Notes under the pieces: generated by a model
Databases searched by the model: none
Told to the model about the DNA's origin: nothing
Seen by the model: the letters and a program-made list of their open reading frames with translations, nothing else
NCBI GenBank assembly: GCA_030704615.1
Contig: CM060734.1
Coordinates: 19,220,001 to 19,284,000, forward strand
DNA from: Takakia lepidozioides
Taxonomy: Eukaryota > Streptophyta > Takakiopsida > Takakiales > Takakiaceae
Reading direction: 5' to 3'
DNA: 64,000 nt
Shown here: one piece after another, positions 54,240 through 64,000 of the stretch
Position numbering within the stretch: the stretch's first letter is position 1
Layout of the letters: the number at the start of each line of letters is the position of its first letter
Program-made: the position numbers and the translations under genes

Positions 54240-56560
54240 CATTTCCATCTAGAATAAAGCCTTTGACGAACTTCTTAAAGTCGGGTACCTCATGAATAAG
54301 TTGTGGAATAAACTGCAGATCTTAAGAGATCATGAATGACCTCATCAAATCCGGAAGAATGTAGGTGTTCCGTTCCTTTAGCTTCTTCGATAGGTAGCTG
54401 AAGAAACCATCAATATCTTCCTGAGTGTGGCCGACCCTGAGAAACCCCAGCTGGATCTCCTCAAAAACACCTTTGGCAGTAAGGAGGGAAAGGAAAGCAA
54501 GCATCCATCTATTCTTGTTATCCTTCGCGGAGTTGTCCATTTGTAGATAGAGTCATCTCGGAAGCCAACGAGCACCCCTTTTGTCTTGTGGCGTGCAAGG
54601 TTTCAAAGCATCCAAACATCTCAATTTACCTCTCATGAGCGTTTCAAGGAAATCATTCTGAAGTGCATAATAAAAAATGTTCCTGGACTCTCGACAGGTT
54701 GGCTTCTCAAGCCGGCGAAGACAACGAGCCAAAGAACCAATCGTAAAGTTTGAATTTCCCTTCCAGAACTCGAGAGAGAGAACTGACCGTATGCTCCATC
54801 CCCGTGTCCATGTGTGACCATTCCCATTAGCGAGACAGGCAACTGACCCAGTCTCGAGATCATCTTGTTGGGTGTCTGTAGCCTCGGAATAGCTGTTTTC
54901 CTATGATCCATCTTATCGTGAATAATACAGAGAAACTCCTCCGGAATCATAACTGACTCATTCCTCCAGCTATGGCACAATCTTCTGCATGACTCCTGGT
55001 GCCTCAAATGTTTATCAAGCGCTCGTTTATGTGCGACCTGTTCCGTATTCCTCTTGATAGACTTTTTGATCAAGTCCTTCAACATCTCACATTCCGTGCA
55101 CTTTGCAAATGTGGTTCCAGTTTTTCAGACCTCCACGTTCGGAAATATTTTATTCCTGATACGGCTAACAGCAGGCTGCGAGATTGGTTTCAATCCAAAT
55201 ACTCTGTTCGTCTGAACCCCAAAATGTCAGACACTAAACATCCACTGGCCAGTGGAGGTTTGGGAAACATACATGCCGGAAAGAAAATGAAAATATTTGA
55301 AGTGTTCAAGGAAGAAAACAAATTTGAGTGAGGTAAAAAAATAATGCAGAATTATTACCTCATGGGACTCCTCTCGTATTCTCTTCCAGTTCATTTCCGG
55401 TGGTAAGACCCTCAAAGTATCCTGCCTTCCATCCCCAATGCACCTTGTCTTATGAGGCATGAGGTCCGAATTTCCGTTAATAATGGACATGATGGTCCCC
55501 TCTGCCTCGATGGTCTGTGGTCATGGCCGCTTCACGCCACGGTTCCCATGAAGAGATGACAGCCAACCCTCTTTACTCAACTTTTTGTACTCTATGTAGG
55601 TGAACCTACCAATTCCATGAATTGTCCACCATGCTTTCTCACAAACATCAACACCCTCAATGGTTACGTAAGCCCTCCGCGACGTTCCTTCCAGCACGTG
55701 AAGTCCTTTAGAAACATTTAGTCCATGTTCTCTCCTCTCATCAAATGTGGACCCCCAAAATGCAGTGCGGATAGCCAATGTTTTCCTCCAATCGAAATAT
55801 TGGCAGCACTGAAGTATGCAGCAATTTTTGCTACTAACAGATCGGACTTCCTCCATAGTAACATTTCTCTTGCATTTTTTGAAGTCATGTGCTGTGGCAA
55901 CCAACTTCTTCCTGGTGAAATGGCCTGCACGCCGATTTCTTCACACCAGTCTCATGATCGTCATTTTGAGTATCGTCAGAAGATCGGATAAAATTCTCCA
56001 AATCAACACACAGCAGACGCCTGTTCTCCAAAAGTTTGTTTTTGTCAACGGCCATTTTACAAGTGACATCAGACAACCAGATCCTCCAGATAATATTCTG
56101 GTCACAAGAACCCCAACATCGTCCTCTCCAAGCTTGTCATTGAGAATTACTTCGTCCGGTATGCAAGTTTGAATTCGACCTTCGAACAGGGCACTACCAT
56201 CATCTCCAAGGAGCAAACACTACAAGTTTCTCCAGCTGTTCCTTCCCAATCCTTCACCGGAATCCTCCGAATTTTCTTTGTTCCCAGGAAAATCAGTGTC
56301 ATGGAGGAAATCTTCAATGCTACAATTCTCCTGCGTGACAGACGGAGTACCCCTATCCAGGCTACACTCTCCAACGGTATCTTTTTTGTTGGTGAACACC
56401 TGATACATCCCAAACAATTGGTGTCCCAATGGCCTCCTTCAAGGTTTCAACATCCATATGTGGATAAGGCAGATGATGGGATCCGACTGCGTCATCACAA
56501 GAGGTTAAGATCACGAAGATGGTAGAGGACGTCAATTTGTGTCCATGGCAAGTTCCCACT
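54240..56560 (-). pseudogene. DUF7869-like transposase-type gene, copy D2 (decayed)
   Basis: Homologue of D1 in the same orientation. An upstream part (55904-55500) reads FDWRKTLAIRTAFWGSTFDE, HVLEGTSRRAYVTIEGVDVC and AWWTIHGIGRFTYIEYKKLS, which resembles the N-terminal domain of DUF7869-type proteins; then TLRVLPPEMNWKRIREES (about 55400). After a probable intron come FAKCTECEMLKDLIKKSIKR, HQESCRRLCHSWRNES, GMVTHGHGDGAYGQF, a frameshift near 54780 and an in-frame stop near 54560, then LYLQMDNSAKDNKNRW and GHTQEDIDGFFSYLS. The D, H and D residues of the putative nuclease core are retained, but the frames are broken. Upstream minus-strand pieces at 56216-56560 (for example SLDRGTPSVTQENCSIED) may be more 5' exons. 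Confidence 0.65.
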
Positions 56561-56813
56561 CCGGAGATATTGAGGCAATCTCGTGAGGCAACAACGCATG
56601 TAGATCATGGAAGTGACAGGAACACTTTTTGACCAATCTCGAACCCCATGATGAATGAGTAACAGTGTCGTGACTGGCCAGTGGAGGTCTTACAGAGGAA
56701 AGATAATGACATAGGCACTCAGAGCATGTGTTGTAAATGGAGAATGAAAGAAATATCAAAAGAAATATAATTTGTAAGAAAATAAAATATCAGAATATCC
56801 CACATGGTACGAA

Positions 56814-57512
56814 CTAACATGTTCTTAAGGGACCCTGTGGGAAAACACGGTGAGGTGCAATGAGGGCAACAACCCCTGGGCGATCGGCAGAGAGGTCTAC
56901 TAGAGCCAGAGCGGAAGAAGAAGATGCAAATGAGAGGCCTGTGGGGAGAAATGGGTATGGTGTGCAGCCGGACCTTATATATTGATGTTTGTTTCCTAAT
57001 GTGTCCAATGGGAAGGTTGGTTTCATTGTCTCCCGGATCGATGACAACCACCGTTGATAAGCGAGAGTTTGCGAATCGAACGGTTCTTGCGGATTCGTGC
57101 AAACGTTGTCGTTAATTGAGTGCAGAAGAATAACCGCCGAAATATGCATGAATGTTTGCGTACTTGTCAAAGTTAAAAGATGGCATTGAATAGACATACA
57201 ACTGGATGAATGTTTGGTACCGTCGATAGGTGCGGCATAAAAGCCGTGCGGCTCTGACTTGCAGCAGACATTGTTGTCACCGTGAAAGATGTTGAACTCG
57301 TAAAACAGGCAATGCGGAGTATTTATGGAAGGCGGCCCACTGCCGTAATGAAAGATAGATTCTGCCTTCGGAACAATCATTAACATTCCCATCTTTTTTT
57401 GAAATTCTGGTATACGTGCTTGTGTATTAGAAGATGAAGGGGGATCGAGGATGCTTCTCCTGGATCGAGGTGTGGTAGCATTTATCACCGCCACATTAAT
57501 TAAAGCGGCCAT
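56814..57512 (-). CDS. Hypothetical open frame upstream of D2
   Basis: 232 codons open on the minus strand, starting MAALINVAVINATTPRSRRS. No domain was recognised. The first 100 residues have ordinary composition (KKMGMLMIVPKAESIFHYGS, CLFYEFNIFHGDNNVCC), the rest is Ser/Leu/Pro-rich. It lies upstream of D2 in the same sense and may be a first exon or second ORF of that element, or a chance frame. Confidence 0.2.
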   Translation of the reverse strand: MAALINVAVINATTPRSRRSILDPPSSSNTQARIPEFQKKMGMLMIVPKAESIFHYGSGPPSINTPHCLFYEFNIFHGDNNVCCKSEPHGFYAAPIDGTKHSSSCMSIQCHLLTLTSTQTFMHISAVILLHSINDNVCTNPQEPFDSQTLAYQRWLSSIRETMKPTFPLDTLGNKHQYIRSGCTPYPFLPTGLSFASSSSALALVDLSADRPGVVALIAPHRVFPQGPLRTC

Positions 57513-59182
57513 GATATTGAAACGCCGCTAAGGTGAACGTGAGGGACGAAGAGTTTGGAAAGTGCCAAGACGGAGTTATCATCCTACGTAGAGTTGCAGT
57601 ACAAAAAATCTTTCATCCCTTCTCATTAATGTCAATATTTCATTCGTCTGACCATTCGTTTTTTCATTCGTCATTTCATTAGTCTGTTCATATCTCGTCA
57701 TCACATAGCTCCATGTATGGATGGACAGATTTTGAAACGGATGAATTCCATGACTTGATGATTGGATGGATGTGGCACAACATCCATTTGAAGCGCCATT
57801 CGCCGTGGTGGCTGTTTGATTTCAATTGACGCGAACAGTTCAGATTTTTCGCGAAAACGGCATATAAGCCGACCGCGCGTTCATTGCACTCTTTCACTCA
57901 TGTTTTGTGTACACGGAAGCCCTGCCAAAATCCTTGCAGAGAGCATGGAGCGTGAAAGGATAGACCTTTAAGTAGAGAGTGGACAGTGGAGATTAGTGAG
58001 AGTGGGTGAGCGAAGCTGAGAGCAGAGAGACAACATAGAGACAACGGAGAGTGGGGAAACTGCAGCAGGGAGCGCAGAAACAACTGAAAGCGGATAGCGG
58101 AGGCAGCGGAGAGAGAGCAGCGGAGAGCAGGGGGGGTGGAGCACCTCACCGAAATGGCTGAAAGCAGCAGGTAAAAGTGATACAAAACTGATCCTTTTCC
58201 AGTTTTTTTGTCATGGATTTGGACTCTTGCCCAGAACCCCCGCTGTCATTTGGATTTGTTTTTTTGTGCCCTTTTGAGCCCTTGAGGTTTGGAGAGGATA
58301 GGATGAAGGATTGTGGGTTTTTGTCAGGGACGAACCACTCTGCGTTAGCAGCAAAAAATCTCCCTGTCGGGACCTTGTTGCAAATTTGATAGAGCACAAC
58401 CGCTCTGTGCTTCCATATAAATGCAGTCCCAAATCCTAACAATTGGGTGAAGTATTCCACGGACCCTATCTGGTTTTTTGTGCTCTGTCATGAAGAGAAC
58501 AGCTGCAAATTCGCATGTTTGCTTCCTTTCCTGTTTGCATGTCCTGTTTCCTGATTGTTGTTTGCATGTTTGCTTTCCTGTTTCCTGTTTGCATGTCTGC
58601 TTTTCTGTGTGTTGTCCTATTTGCTCTTTCCTGTTTCTCGTCTATTTGTTTGCTTTGCTGTTTGTTTACTTTGCTGTTGGTTTGGTCTGCTGTTTGTTTG
58701 CTTGCTTTCCTGCTTGTTTGTTTACCGGCTTGTTTGATTTGTTTTTGTCAATTGGTGGTGTTGTGTTTGTGCTAGTCGTCTCGTTTGCTGGTGGTTTCGT
58801 TTTGCAGGTGAATTCATGGTTTGTGTTGAGGGTTTGGTTTTGTCTGCTGTTGGTTTTGTGTTTTCTGGTTTTGGGTTTTTGGCGGGTTGCAAATGACGGA
58901 TTAGGGTTTCAGCAAGCTTTTATAATCCTAATTTTAATTGTCATCCAGTTTTGCCAAATATTCACCGGCTTTTTTGCCAACCCAAATCCACCGTAGCCTA
59001 CTCTACTCGTAGGTCACCGTAGACCTTTTCGCTGACAGTATTCATAGAGCCACATAAACTTCATGAGAAGCACAGAGTGGAGGTACCTGTGAATGTGTGC
59101 ACCAGAGGCAGAAAAAGGGATGCCATGACCCCAGGAAAAACATTGAGAATATCCGACCACAGTGCTGTAAGAGGAGTTATGA
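57513..59182. repeat. Low-complexity intergenic DNA
   Basis: Contains ATTCGTC(T/A) repeats (57640-57690), a purine-rich AGAGAGTGG/AGCGGAGAG stretch (57960-58140) and a degenerate tandem repeat of TTTGCATGTT / TTTCCTGTTTGC type (58500-58760). No supported gene. An open frame over the last repeat is composition-driven. Confidence 0.6.
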
Positions 59183-59511
59183 TGTGTCAAGTTATTTTAC
59201 CACTAGTGTGAAACTAGCTAGGAAATAGCTAGCTTTTACATATTGACATTTGGGATTGGCCCAAGTGTCAATCCAGGGGTCAAGGCAGATTTAGGCCCTG
59301 GAGTGGTTATCTTCACGGCAAGCGCGGGAGGCTCATCTTTCTCGAGTTGAGCCTCACCGCGCCTAGCTATGGCGCCGTAGTGTGGATTCCCCATGGCGTG
59401 GGGTGCACTTGGCTTGACTTGTATTTGAGTGATGAGGTTATATATGCATGAGTTTATGCTTCAGCTTTGTGAGCTCGCATGAGCTGAAGCTTGTATTCTT
59501 CTTCTTTATCA
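59183..59511 (+). repeat. B2 5' LTR
   Basis: About 329 bases from TGTGTCAAG to TTTATCA, matching the 3' LTR of B1 from 16406 to 16722 over most of its length (TTATTTTACCACTAGTGTGA, GTGGATTCCCCATGGCGTGG). It lacks the ACTAGTGG block seen in B1. The 3' limit is set where the match to B1 stops at TATCA. No clear tRNA-complementary primer site follows. Confidence 0.7.
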
Positions 59512-59526
59512 CTCGAGAAAGATCAG

Positions 59527-59553
59527 CTCGTATCTATGAGTGCTAGATACGAG
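59527..59553 (+). promoter_or_regulatory. Perfect stem-loop in the B2 leader
   Basis: CTCGTATCTA (59527-59536), loop TGAGTGC, TAGATACGAG (59544-59553): a 10-bp perfect stem with a 7-base loop, 15 bases after the LTR. Such a place in an LTR element is typical of dimerisation, packaging or priming signals; the role here is unproven. Confidence 0.6.
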
Positions 59554-60189
59554 TTAGTTGTAGCACTTGTGGTTTTTGCTTGAGATTGAGAGAAACCAAG
59601 TTGTTATGCAAGGAGCACCATGGAGCTCTTGGTTGTTAGAAGCGGAGGCGATGTGGGTTATGAGGTGGTAGACCTTGGCATTCGATCTTCAGCTTCAGAG
59701 ATGAAAGCACCATGCTGCAGGTAATTTCAGAGCACCTTGATGGTTTCAGATTGTGTACATGCATGAGCAAGCACGATTGGGAAGAGGACCAGTCAAGAGC
59801 AGGTTATAGTGGCTTTGGTGGCAAAGCTGAGAACTGGACTTGGGAATGCGAGCTTTCATTGTGTGAAGGATTGCAAGACCAAGCGAAAGGGCTGATTTTG
59901 CTTGGGGCAAATCAGTGCACTTTGTGGAGTATGGTGAGATTGGGTTTCAATCTCGAGCTTCAGCATTGAGAGGGCTCTTGTCATGGCAAGAGCAGGGCTG
60001 GAACAGGAGCTAAGAGGTGCGGCAAGGCCATGGAATGTGCACCTAGGGTTTCAGAGCTTGGAAGAAGAGTTCTTGCACCACAAGAGAAGTGTCTTGTGGC
60101 TGGAAATGTAAGCCTTAGGGTTTCAGGAGCTTGGCAAAGGCTATGGAGTGCTTAGTTTTGTCATAGAGAGCATCAAGGAGCCAAGGAGC

Positions 60190-60600
60190 CAAGATAGGGG
60201 GCTGATATCTCTTGTGTGAAGAGGTTGCATGTGTGGAGCATGTATTCAGCTCATTGAAGCTTCCATCTTCAAGCTTGGAGGGCAAGCAAGGAAGAGGGAA
60301 GGGCTGACTTCCCTTATGTGAGGGCAATGTATGTGTGGAGCATGCTGTCAGCCTGGTGAAGGCTTGCACTTTTAGGTGTGGGAGTGCAAGGAAGGAAGGA
60401 AGGGGCTGGTTTCCCTGTAGGGCATGTAGAGCATGCTTTCAGCCTGCTGAAGCTTGTATTTTCAGGTTTGTGGATGCAAGAAATGAAGCAAAGGAGCTGA
60501 TTCTCTTATGGTGAGAGTGGGGCATGTGTGGAGCATGCCTTCAGCCCATTGAGGCTCTTGTTTTCAAGCCTTAGAGAGCTAGAACGGAAGGTCTAGGGCT
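60190..60600. repeat. Degenerate ~110-bp tandem repeat in the B2 leader
   Basis: About four units, each with GCATGT(G)GAGCATG followed by TTCAGCC..TTGAAGCTT and AAGGGCTG.TT.CC. Spacing varies from about 95 to 120 bases. No coding function. Confidence 0.7.
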
Positions 60601-61024
60601 GGTTTCCACTTGGAGTGAAAGAAAAGCACTTGTAGGGCCTATGTGAGTTGGGGTTTCAACTTCAAGCTTGAAGGGAGCGCAACTCTTGAAGCAACAGGTG
60701 TAGAGGGCTGGAATAGGCTCTAAGACAGATGTTATGGCCAATGAGAGTGCTTGAATGAGTGCTCACAAGGGCTGGAACCAGCAGGGCTTGGTTGTTTGCC
60801 ATTGAGTTTAGTGGCGTGTTTGGGGAGGCTAAGTGAGAAAAAAGGCTTGGTTTGTGGCAACCACCTCATGGCTTAGGGCTACTATGGTGGTGTGTGGGAG
60901 CCGAAAGAGCAAGGATACCTTGCTGATTTCCTCACAGCCACCATAGCTCGGTGGAAAGAAGCCTAGAGTCCAAGAGACACAAACCCTAGCTTGGCGTGGC
61001 TAAACCCCTTGGAGAAATGGCTAA

Positions 61025-62170
61025 ACTGCCAGAGCGGCCATGTGTGGGGCTGTGACAGGCTGTGGCAAGCTGTGACAGGCTGTGACGGGCTGTGACAGGC
61101 TGTGGCAAGCTGTGACAGGCTGTGATGGGCTGTGATAGGCTGTGCCCTGTGCCCTGTGGGGCTGTGACGGGCTGTGTCAGGCTGTGACGGGCTGTGTCAG
61201 GCTGTGACAGGCTGTGCCCAGTGGCCTTTTGGGGCTGTGACAGGCTGTGCCCTGAGGCCTGTGGGGCTGTGACGGGCTGTGACAGGCTGTGCCCATGGCC
61301 TTTGGGGCTGTGATGGGCTGTGAGGGGCTGTGACAGGCCGTGCCTGAGGCCTTTGAGGCTGTGATGGGCTGTGATGGGCTGTGACAGGCTATGCCTTGTG
61401 CCCTGTGGGGCTGTGCGGGGCTGTGACAGGCTGTGCCCTGAGGCCTGTGGGGCTGTGACGGGCTGTGACAGGCTGTGCCCATGGCCTTTGGGGCTGTGAT
61501 GGGCTGTGAGGGCTGTGATAGGCCGTGCCTGAGGCCTTTGCGGCTGTGAGGGGCTGTGAGGGGCTGTGACAGGCCGTGCCCGAGGCCTTTGAGGCTGTGA
61601 CGTGCTGTGAGGGGCTGTGACAGGCCGTGCCCATGGCCTTTGGGGCTGTGACGGGCTGTGAGGGGCTGTGACAGGCCGTGCCTGAGGCCTTTGAGGCTGT
61701 GACGGGCTGTGAGGGGCTGTGACAGGCCGTGCCCATGGCCTTTGGGCTGTGACGGGCTGTGAGGGGCTGTGACAGGCCGCGCCTGAGGCCTTTGGGGCTG
61801 TGACGGGCTGTGAGGGGCTGTGACAGGCCGTGCCTGAGGCCTTTGGGGCTGTGATGGGCTGTGACAGGCCGTGCCTGAGGCCTTTGAGGCTGTGACGGGC
61901 TGTGAGGGGCCGTGACAGGCCGTGCCCATGGCCTTTGGGGCTGTGACAGGCCGCGCCTGAGGCCTTTGGGGCTGTGACGGGCTGTGAGGGGCTGTGACAG
62001 GCTGTGCCTGAGGCCTTTGAGGCTGTGACGAGCTGTGAGGGGCTGTGACAGGCTGTGCCCAGTGGCCTGTGGGACTGTGACGGCTGTGACCAGTGAGCTG
62101 TGTGGGCCTGTGCTGGTCTGTGGTGGCCCGTGTTGACCTGTGGACGGCCTGTGCTGACTCGTGGAGGCAC
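61025..62170. repeat. GGCTGTGAC minisatellite in the B2 leader
   Basis: About 1.1 kb of GGCTGTGACGGGCTGTGAGG-type repeats. A higher-order unit of about 51 bases, ending ...GGCCTTTGAGGCTGTGACGG, dominates 61240-62080. Because 51 is a multiple of three and the motif lacks stops, frames of up to 394 codons are open on the minus strand. These are repeat artefacts. Confidence 0.9.
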
Positions 62171-62808
62171 TGGTGGACTGCCTAAGGACTGGCATGTGGT
62201 CTGGAAGGCCGAATTTTGAAGCTCGTGGAGGGCGGTTTGAGGAGTATCTTCATGATATTCCCATGGTCATGCAAGTGAGGGAAGAGAGGAGAGGAAGAGT
62301 GTTGGGATGAGGGCCTGGGGTTAGGCATTGCTTTAGCTTCTCTTCCTCGTAGTTTCCCCCCTCTCATTAGGCCAAGACCTTTCCGTAGGTGGAGGCAAGA
62401 GTCAGTCCGAGTTTGGGCTGGGGTGTCCTTGCAGGAGCAACACCGTGGAGTTGTTTTTGGTGTGGGGGAGTTGTCGTTCTGATTTCTTGTGTTTGGATCC
62501 CCTCCATACCTGCATGCTTGACTGTGCGCCATGCTAGTTTTGTGTGGGCGCTTGTTTTTATAGGTATTGGTCCGGATTTGATCACCGGCCAGTCCTAGAG
62601 CATGCTGTCGATGGTGAGGCTGGGGTGATGACCAGCCAGACCATCATTGTTTCTCTTGTGGTGAGGTTGGAGGTGATGACCAGCCAACCATAGGAGTGCT
62701 TGCGGTGGATGCAGGTACAGGTGTAGGCTATGTTAGGAACTTAGTATTCCAAACCATAAGCCGCAACAGGTTCTCTACCCGGTTACCTTGTGGAGAGGGG
62801 GTTAGGGA

Positions 62809-64000
62809 CATGTTCATGCTGGGGATAGTGCCGGTTCGAGCACTAGCGATACTAGTGGGTACACGAGACGAGGTGTGCGGTTTAGGCCACCTTCACCTCC
62901 TGTGTCTTCTACGGAAGGTTCTGATTCGGATTGTGAATCAGGAGGACTCATACCGGCGGTGCAAGTTGTTTCTTTGCCATTGTTGTGGGACACAATGGAG
63001 GAGATGTATGGAGCTACCAAGGGGCCACGAAGGTACTCTGGGGCGGTGGGCACCATCGAGTTGGATGATTTTATCCAAGAGTTTGATAGTTGGTGTGATT
63101 TGCAGCAAATGCGCAATCCACAACTATTTACGCCTTTCATGGCATGGAAGGGGCTGTTTCAGCACCTTGAGGGGCCGCCTATGGATGATTACCATGAGTT
63201 CAGGCGGGGGCATGAGGTTGAGATCGAGGAGTGGAGGATGTACTGGTCACCCGACTATGTCTCCATCACTAGGGGCACTAGAGCCACGAGGGCAGTGGCT
63301 ACACCTGCCGCTGCACCGGCAGCTTCAGCAAGCAGCAGTGGGACTGGTGGTACAGTAGCTACGACGTCCACCCAAGCCACTACCGCACCAGCACTAGCAC
63401 CCGTGCCTGCCTTCAACCCTGTTGTGGAGTTCTTCGAAGAGTTGAGAGGGAACTACCAAGGGGTGAGGACAGAGAAGTTGCGGAGCTTGCAAGAGTTCCA
63501 ACGGAAGCCGACCGAGAGCTTGAGGGAGGCTTTCACTCGCATGAGGCGCTTGATAAATGTAACCCAAGGGGTTACGGAAGCTCAGGCAGTCCAATTCTGG
63601 TATGTGATATTGGACAAGGAGCTGAGGAGAAGGGTGCGGGATGCAACTCTCCTACAAGCGGCCCAACCCACCTTAGCAAGTGGTGCTCCTAGCCAACCAC
63701 CACCTCAACGTGCTCAAGGCAACAAGGGGGCTCAGGTGAAGCTCAGGGAAGGGCAGAGAGGACCTCAGATGCAGGGGTCTCTCCCTTCATTTGCTGGCCA
63801 ACAACGGGCGGATGTGGTGTGCTGGACATGTGGAGGACCCCATGTCAAGAAGGATTGTCCAGAGGGAGGCAAAGGGCCGGCACATGCACAGCCTGCACAG
63901 TTACAGTGTGGGCATTGTGGCAAACACGGGCATGGAGAGGCTCAGTGTTATGGTTTGCATCCTGAGTTGCGCCCAGGCCAGTTCCAAGGGAACAATGGTG
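62809..64000 (+). CDS. gag: B2 gag, partial
   Basis: The frame is open from after a TAG at 62806 to the window end; the first Met is at 62995 (MEEMYGATKGPRRYSG). Order: an acidic N-terminus, a capsid-like region (IELDDFIQEFDSWCDLQQM, FTPFMAWKGLFQHLEGPPMD), an Ala/Thr/Pro-rich linker, a second capsid part (SLQEFQRKPTESLREAFTRM, AVQFWYVILDKELRRRV) typical of retrotransposon gag domains, then two zinc knuckles: CWTCGGPHVKKDC (CX2CX3HX4C, one residue short in the loop) and CGHCGKHGHGEAQC (CX2CX4HX4C). The true start may be upstream of 62995, since coding-like sequence extends to 62820. Gag forms the particle and packages element RNA. Confidence 0.8.

Larger units (their letters stand above)
59183..64000 (+). 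mobile_element. Ty3/gypsy family B copy 2 (B2), 5' half, runs off the window
   Basis: Order: 5' LTR (59183-59511), a leader of about 3.3 kb made largely of tandem repeats, then gag, still open at the window end. It belongs to the B1 family because its LTR matches 16406-16722 and its last 37 bases match the first bases of B1 after the A2 insertion. The methyltransferase, RT and integrase are therefore expected just past 64000. This copy may be less damaged than B1, since gag is open for about 1.2 kb. Confidence 0.85.

Noticed and set aside
58478-58996. Plus-strand 172-codon Cys/Phe/Leu-rich, membrane-like ORF
   Set aside because: It lies over a degenerate TTTGCATG/TTTCCTG repeat, and the hydrophobic composition follows from the T-rich repeat. 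No family resemblance.
60986-62195. Three overlapping minus-strand ORFs of 394, 268 and 250 codons (Ser/Pro/Gln/Thr-rich)
   Set aside because: All frames are open because the 51-base minisatellite unit is a multiple of three and has no stops. The proteins are only translations of the repeat.

Overview
The window looks like repeat-rich nuclear DNA of a plant-lineage eukaryote, most likely a charophyte green alga such as Chara. This is inferred from three things: the intron-rich host genes resemble land-plant orthologues, introns and transposons dominate the sequence, and one Ty3/gypsy family carries a C5 cytosine methyltransferase, a combination I recall being reported from charophytes and dinoflagellates. 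Species is not proven by the sequence.

Left third (1-22.6 kb): nested retrotransposons and relics. A Ty3/gypsy element of family A (A1, minus strand, 1-7444, cut by the window edge) sits inside the gag of an older copy (A2, 7445-10958). A2 itself sits inside a plus-strand element of family B (B1, 10959-16722). Family A has an extra 231-codon ORF upstream of gag, open in both copies. B1 carries gag tail, protease, a DNA methyltransferase, a truncated RT, RNase H and integrase, and an LTR with an ACTAGTGG-rich block. Then come an RT-RNase H relic of a third gypsy family (17.5-19.1 kb) and a decayed, intron-containing DUF7869-like transposase-type gene (D1, 19.3-21.6 kb).

Middle (24.1-51.4 kb): three host genes. 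(1) Mitochondrial chaperonin CPN60/HSP60, plus strand, 24101-33339. I could join 17 exons with consistent phases into 571 codons plus stop; a 5'-truncated LINE lies in intron 1. (2) A plant-type SANT-domain nuclear protein, minus strand, 43226 to at least 38763, with six phase-consistent exons (1193 codons) and an unresolved 3' end. (3) A plant anoctamin/TMEM16-like membrane protein, minus strand, 51403-45905, with 16 phase-consistent exons (638 codons) and a terminal exon not found. Two copies of a noncoding repeat (R1 36.1-36.9 kb, R2 44.2-45.3 kb) lie between these genes.

Right part (52.6-64 kb): a piggyBac-like MITE with TTAA flanks and terminal inverted repeats (52622-53436), a second DUF7869-like relic (D2, 54.2-56.6 kb), low-complexity DNA, and the 5' half of a second family B element (B2, 59183-64000) with LTR, long tandem-repeat leader and an open gag running off the edge. 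B2 ends almost exactly at the element position where B1 begins, so the two partial copies together show nearly the whole family B element. Families A and B share a GGCTGTGAC-type minisatellite in their leaders although their coding regions are unrelated.
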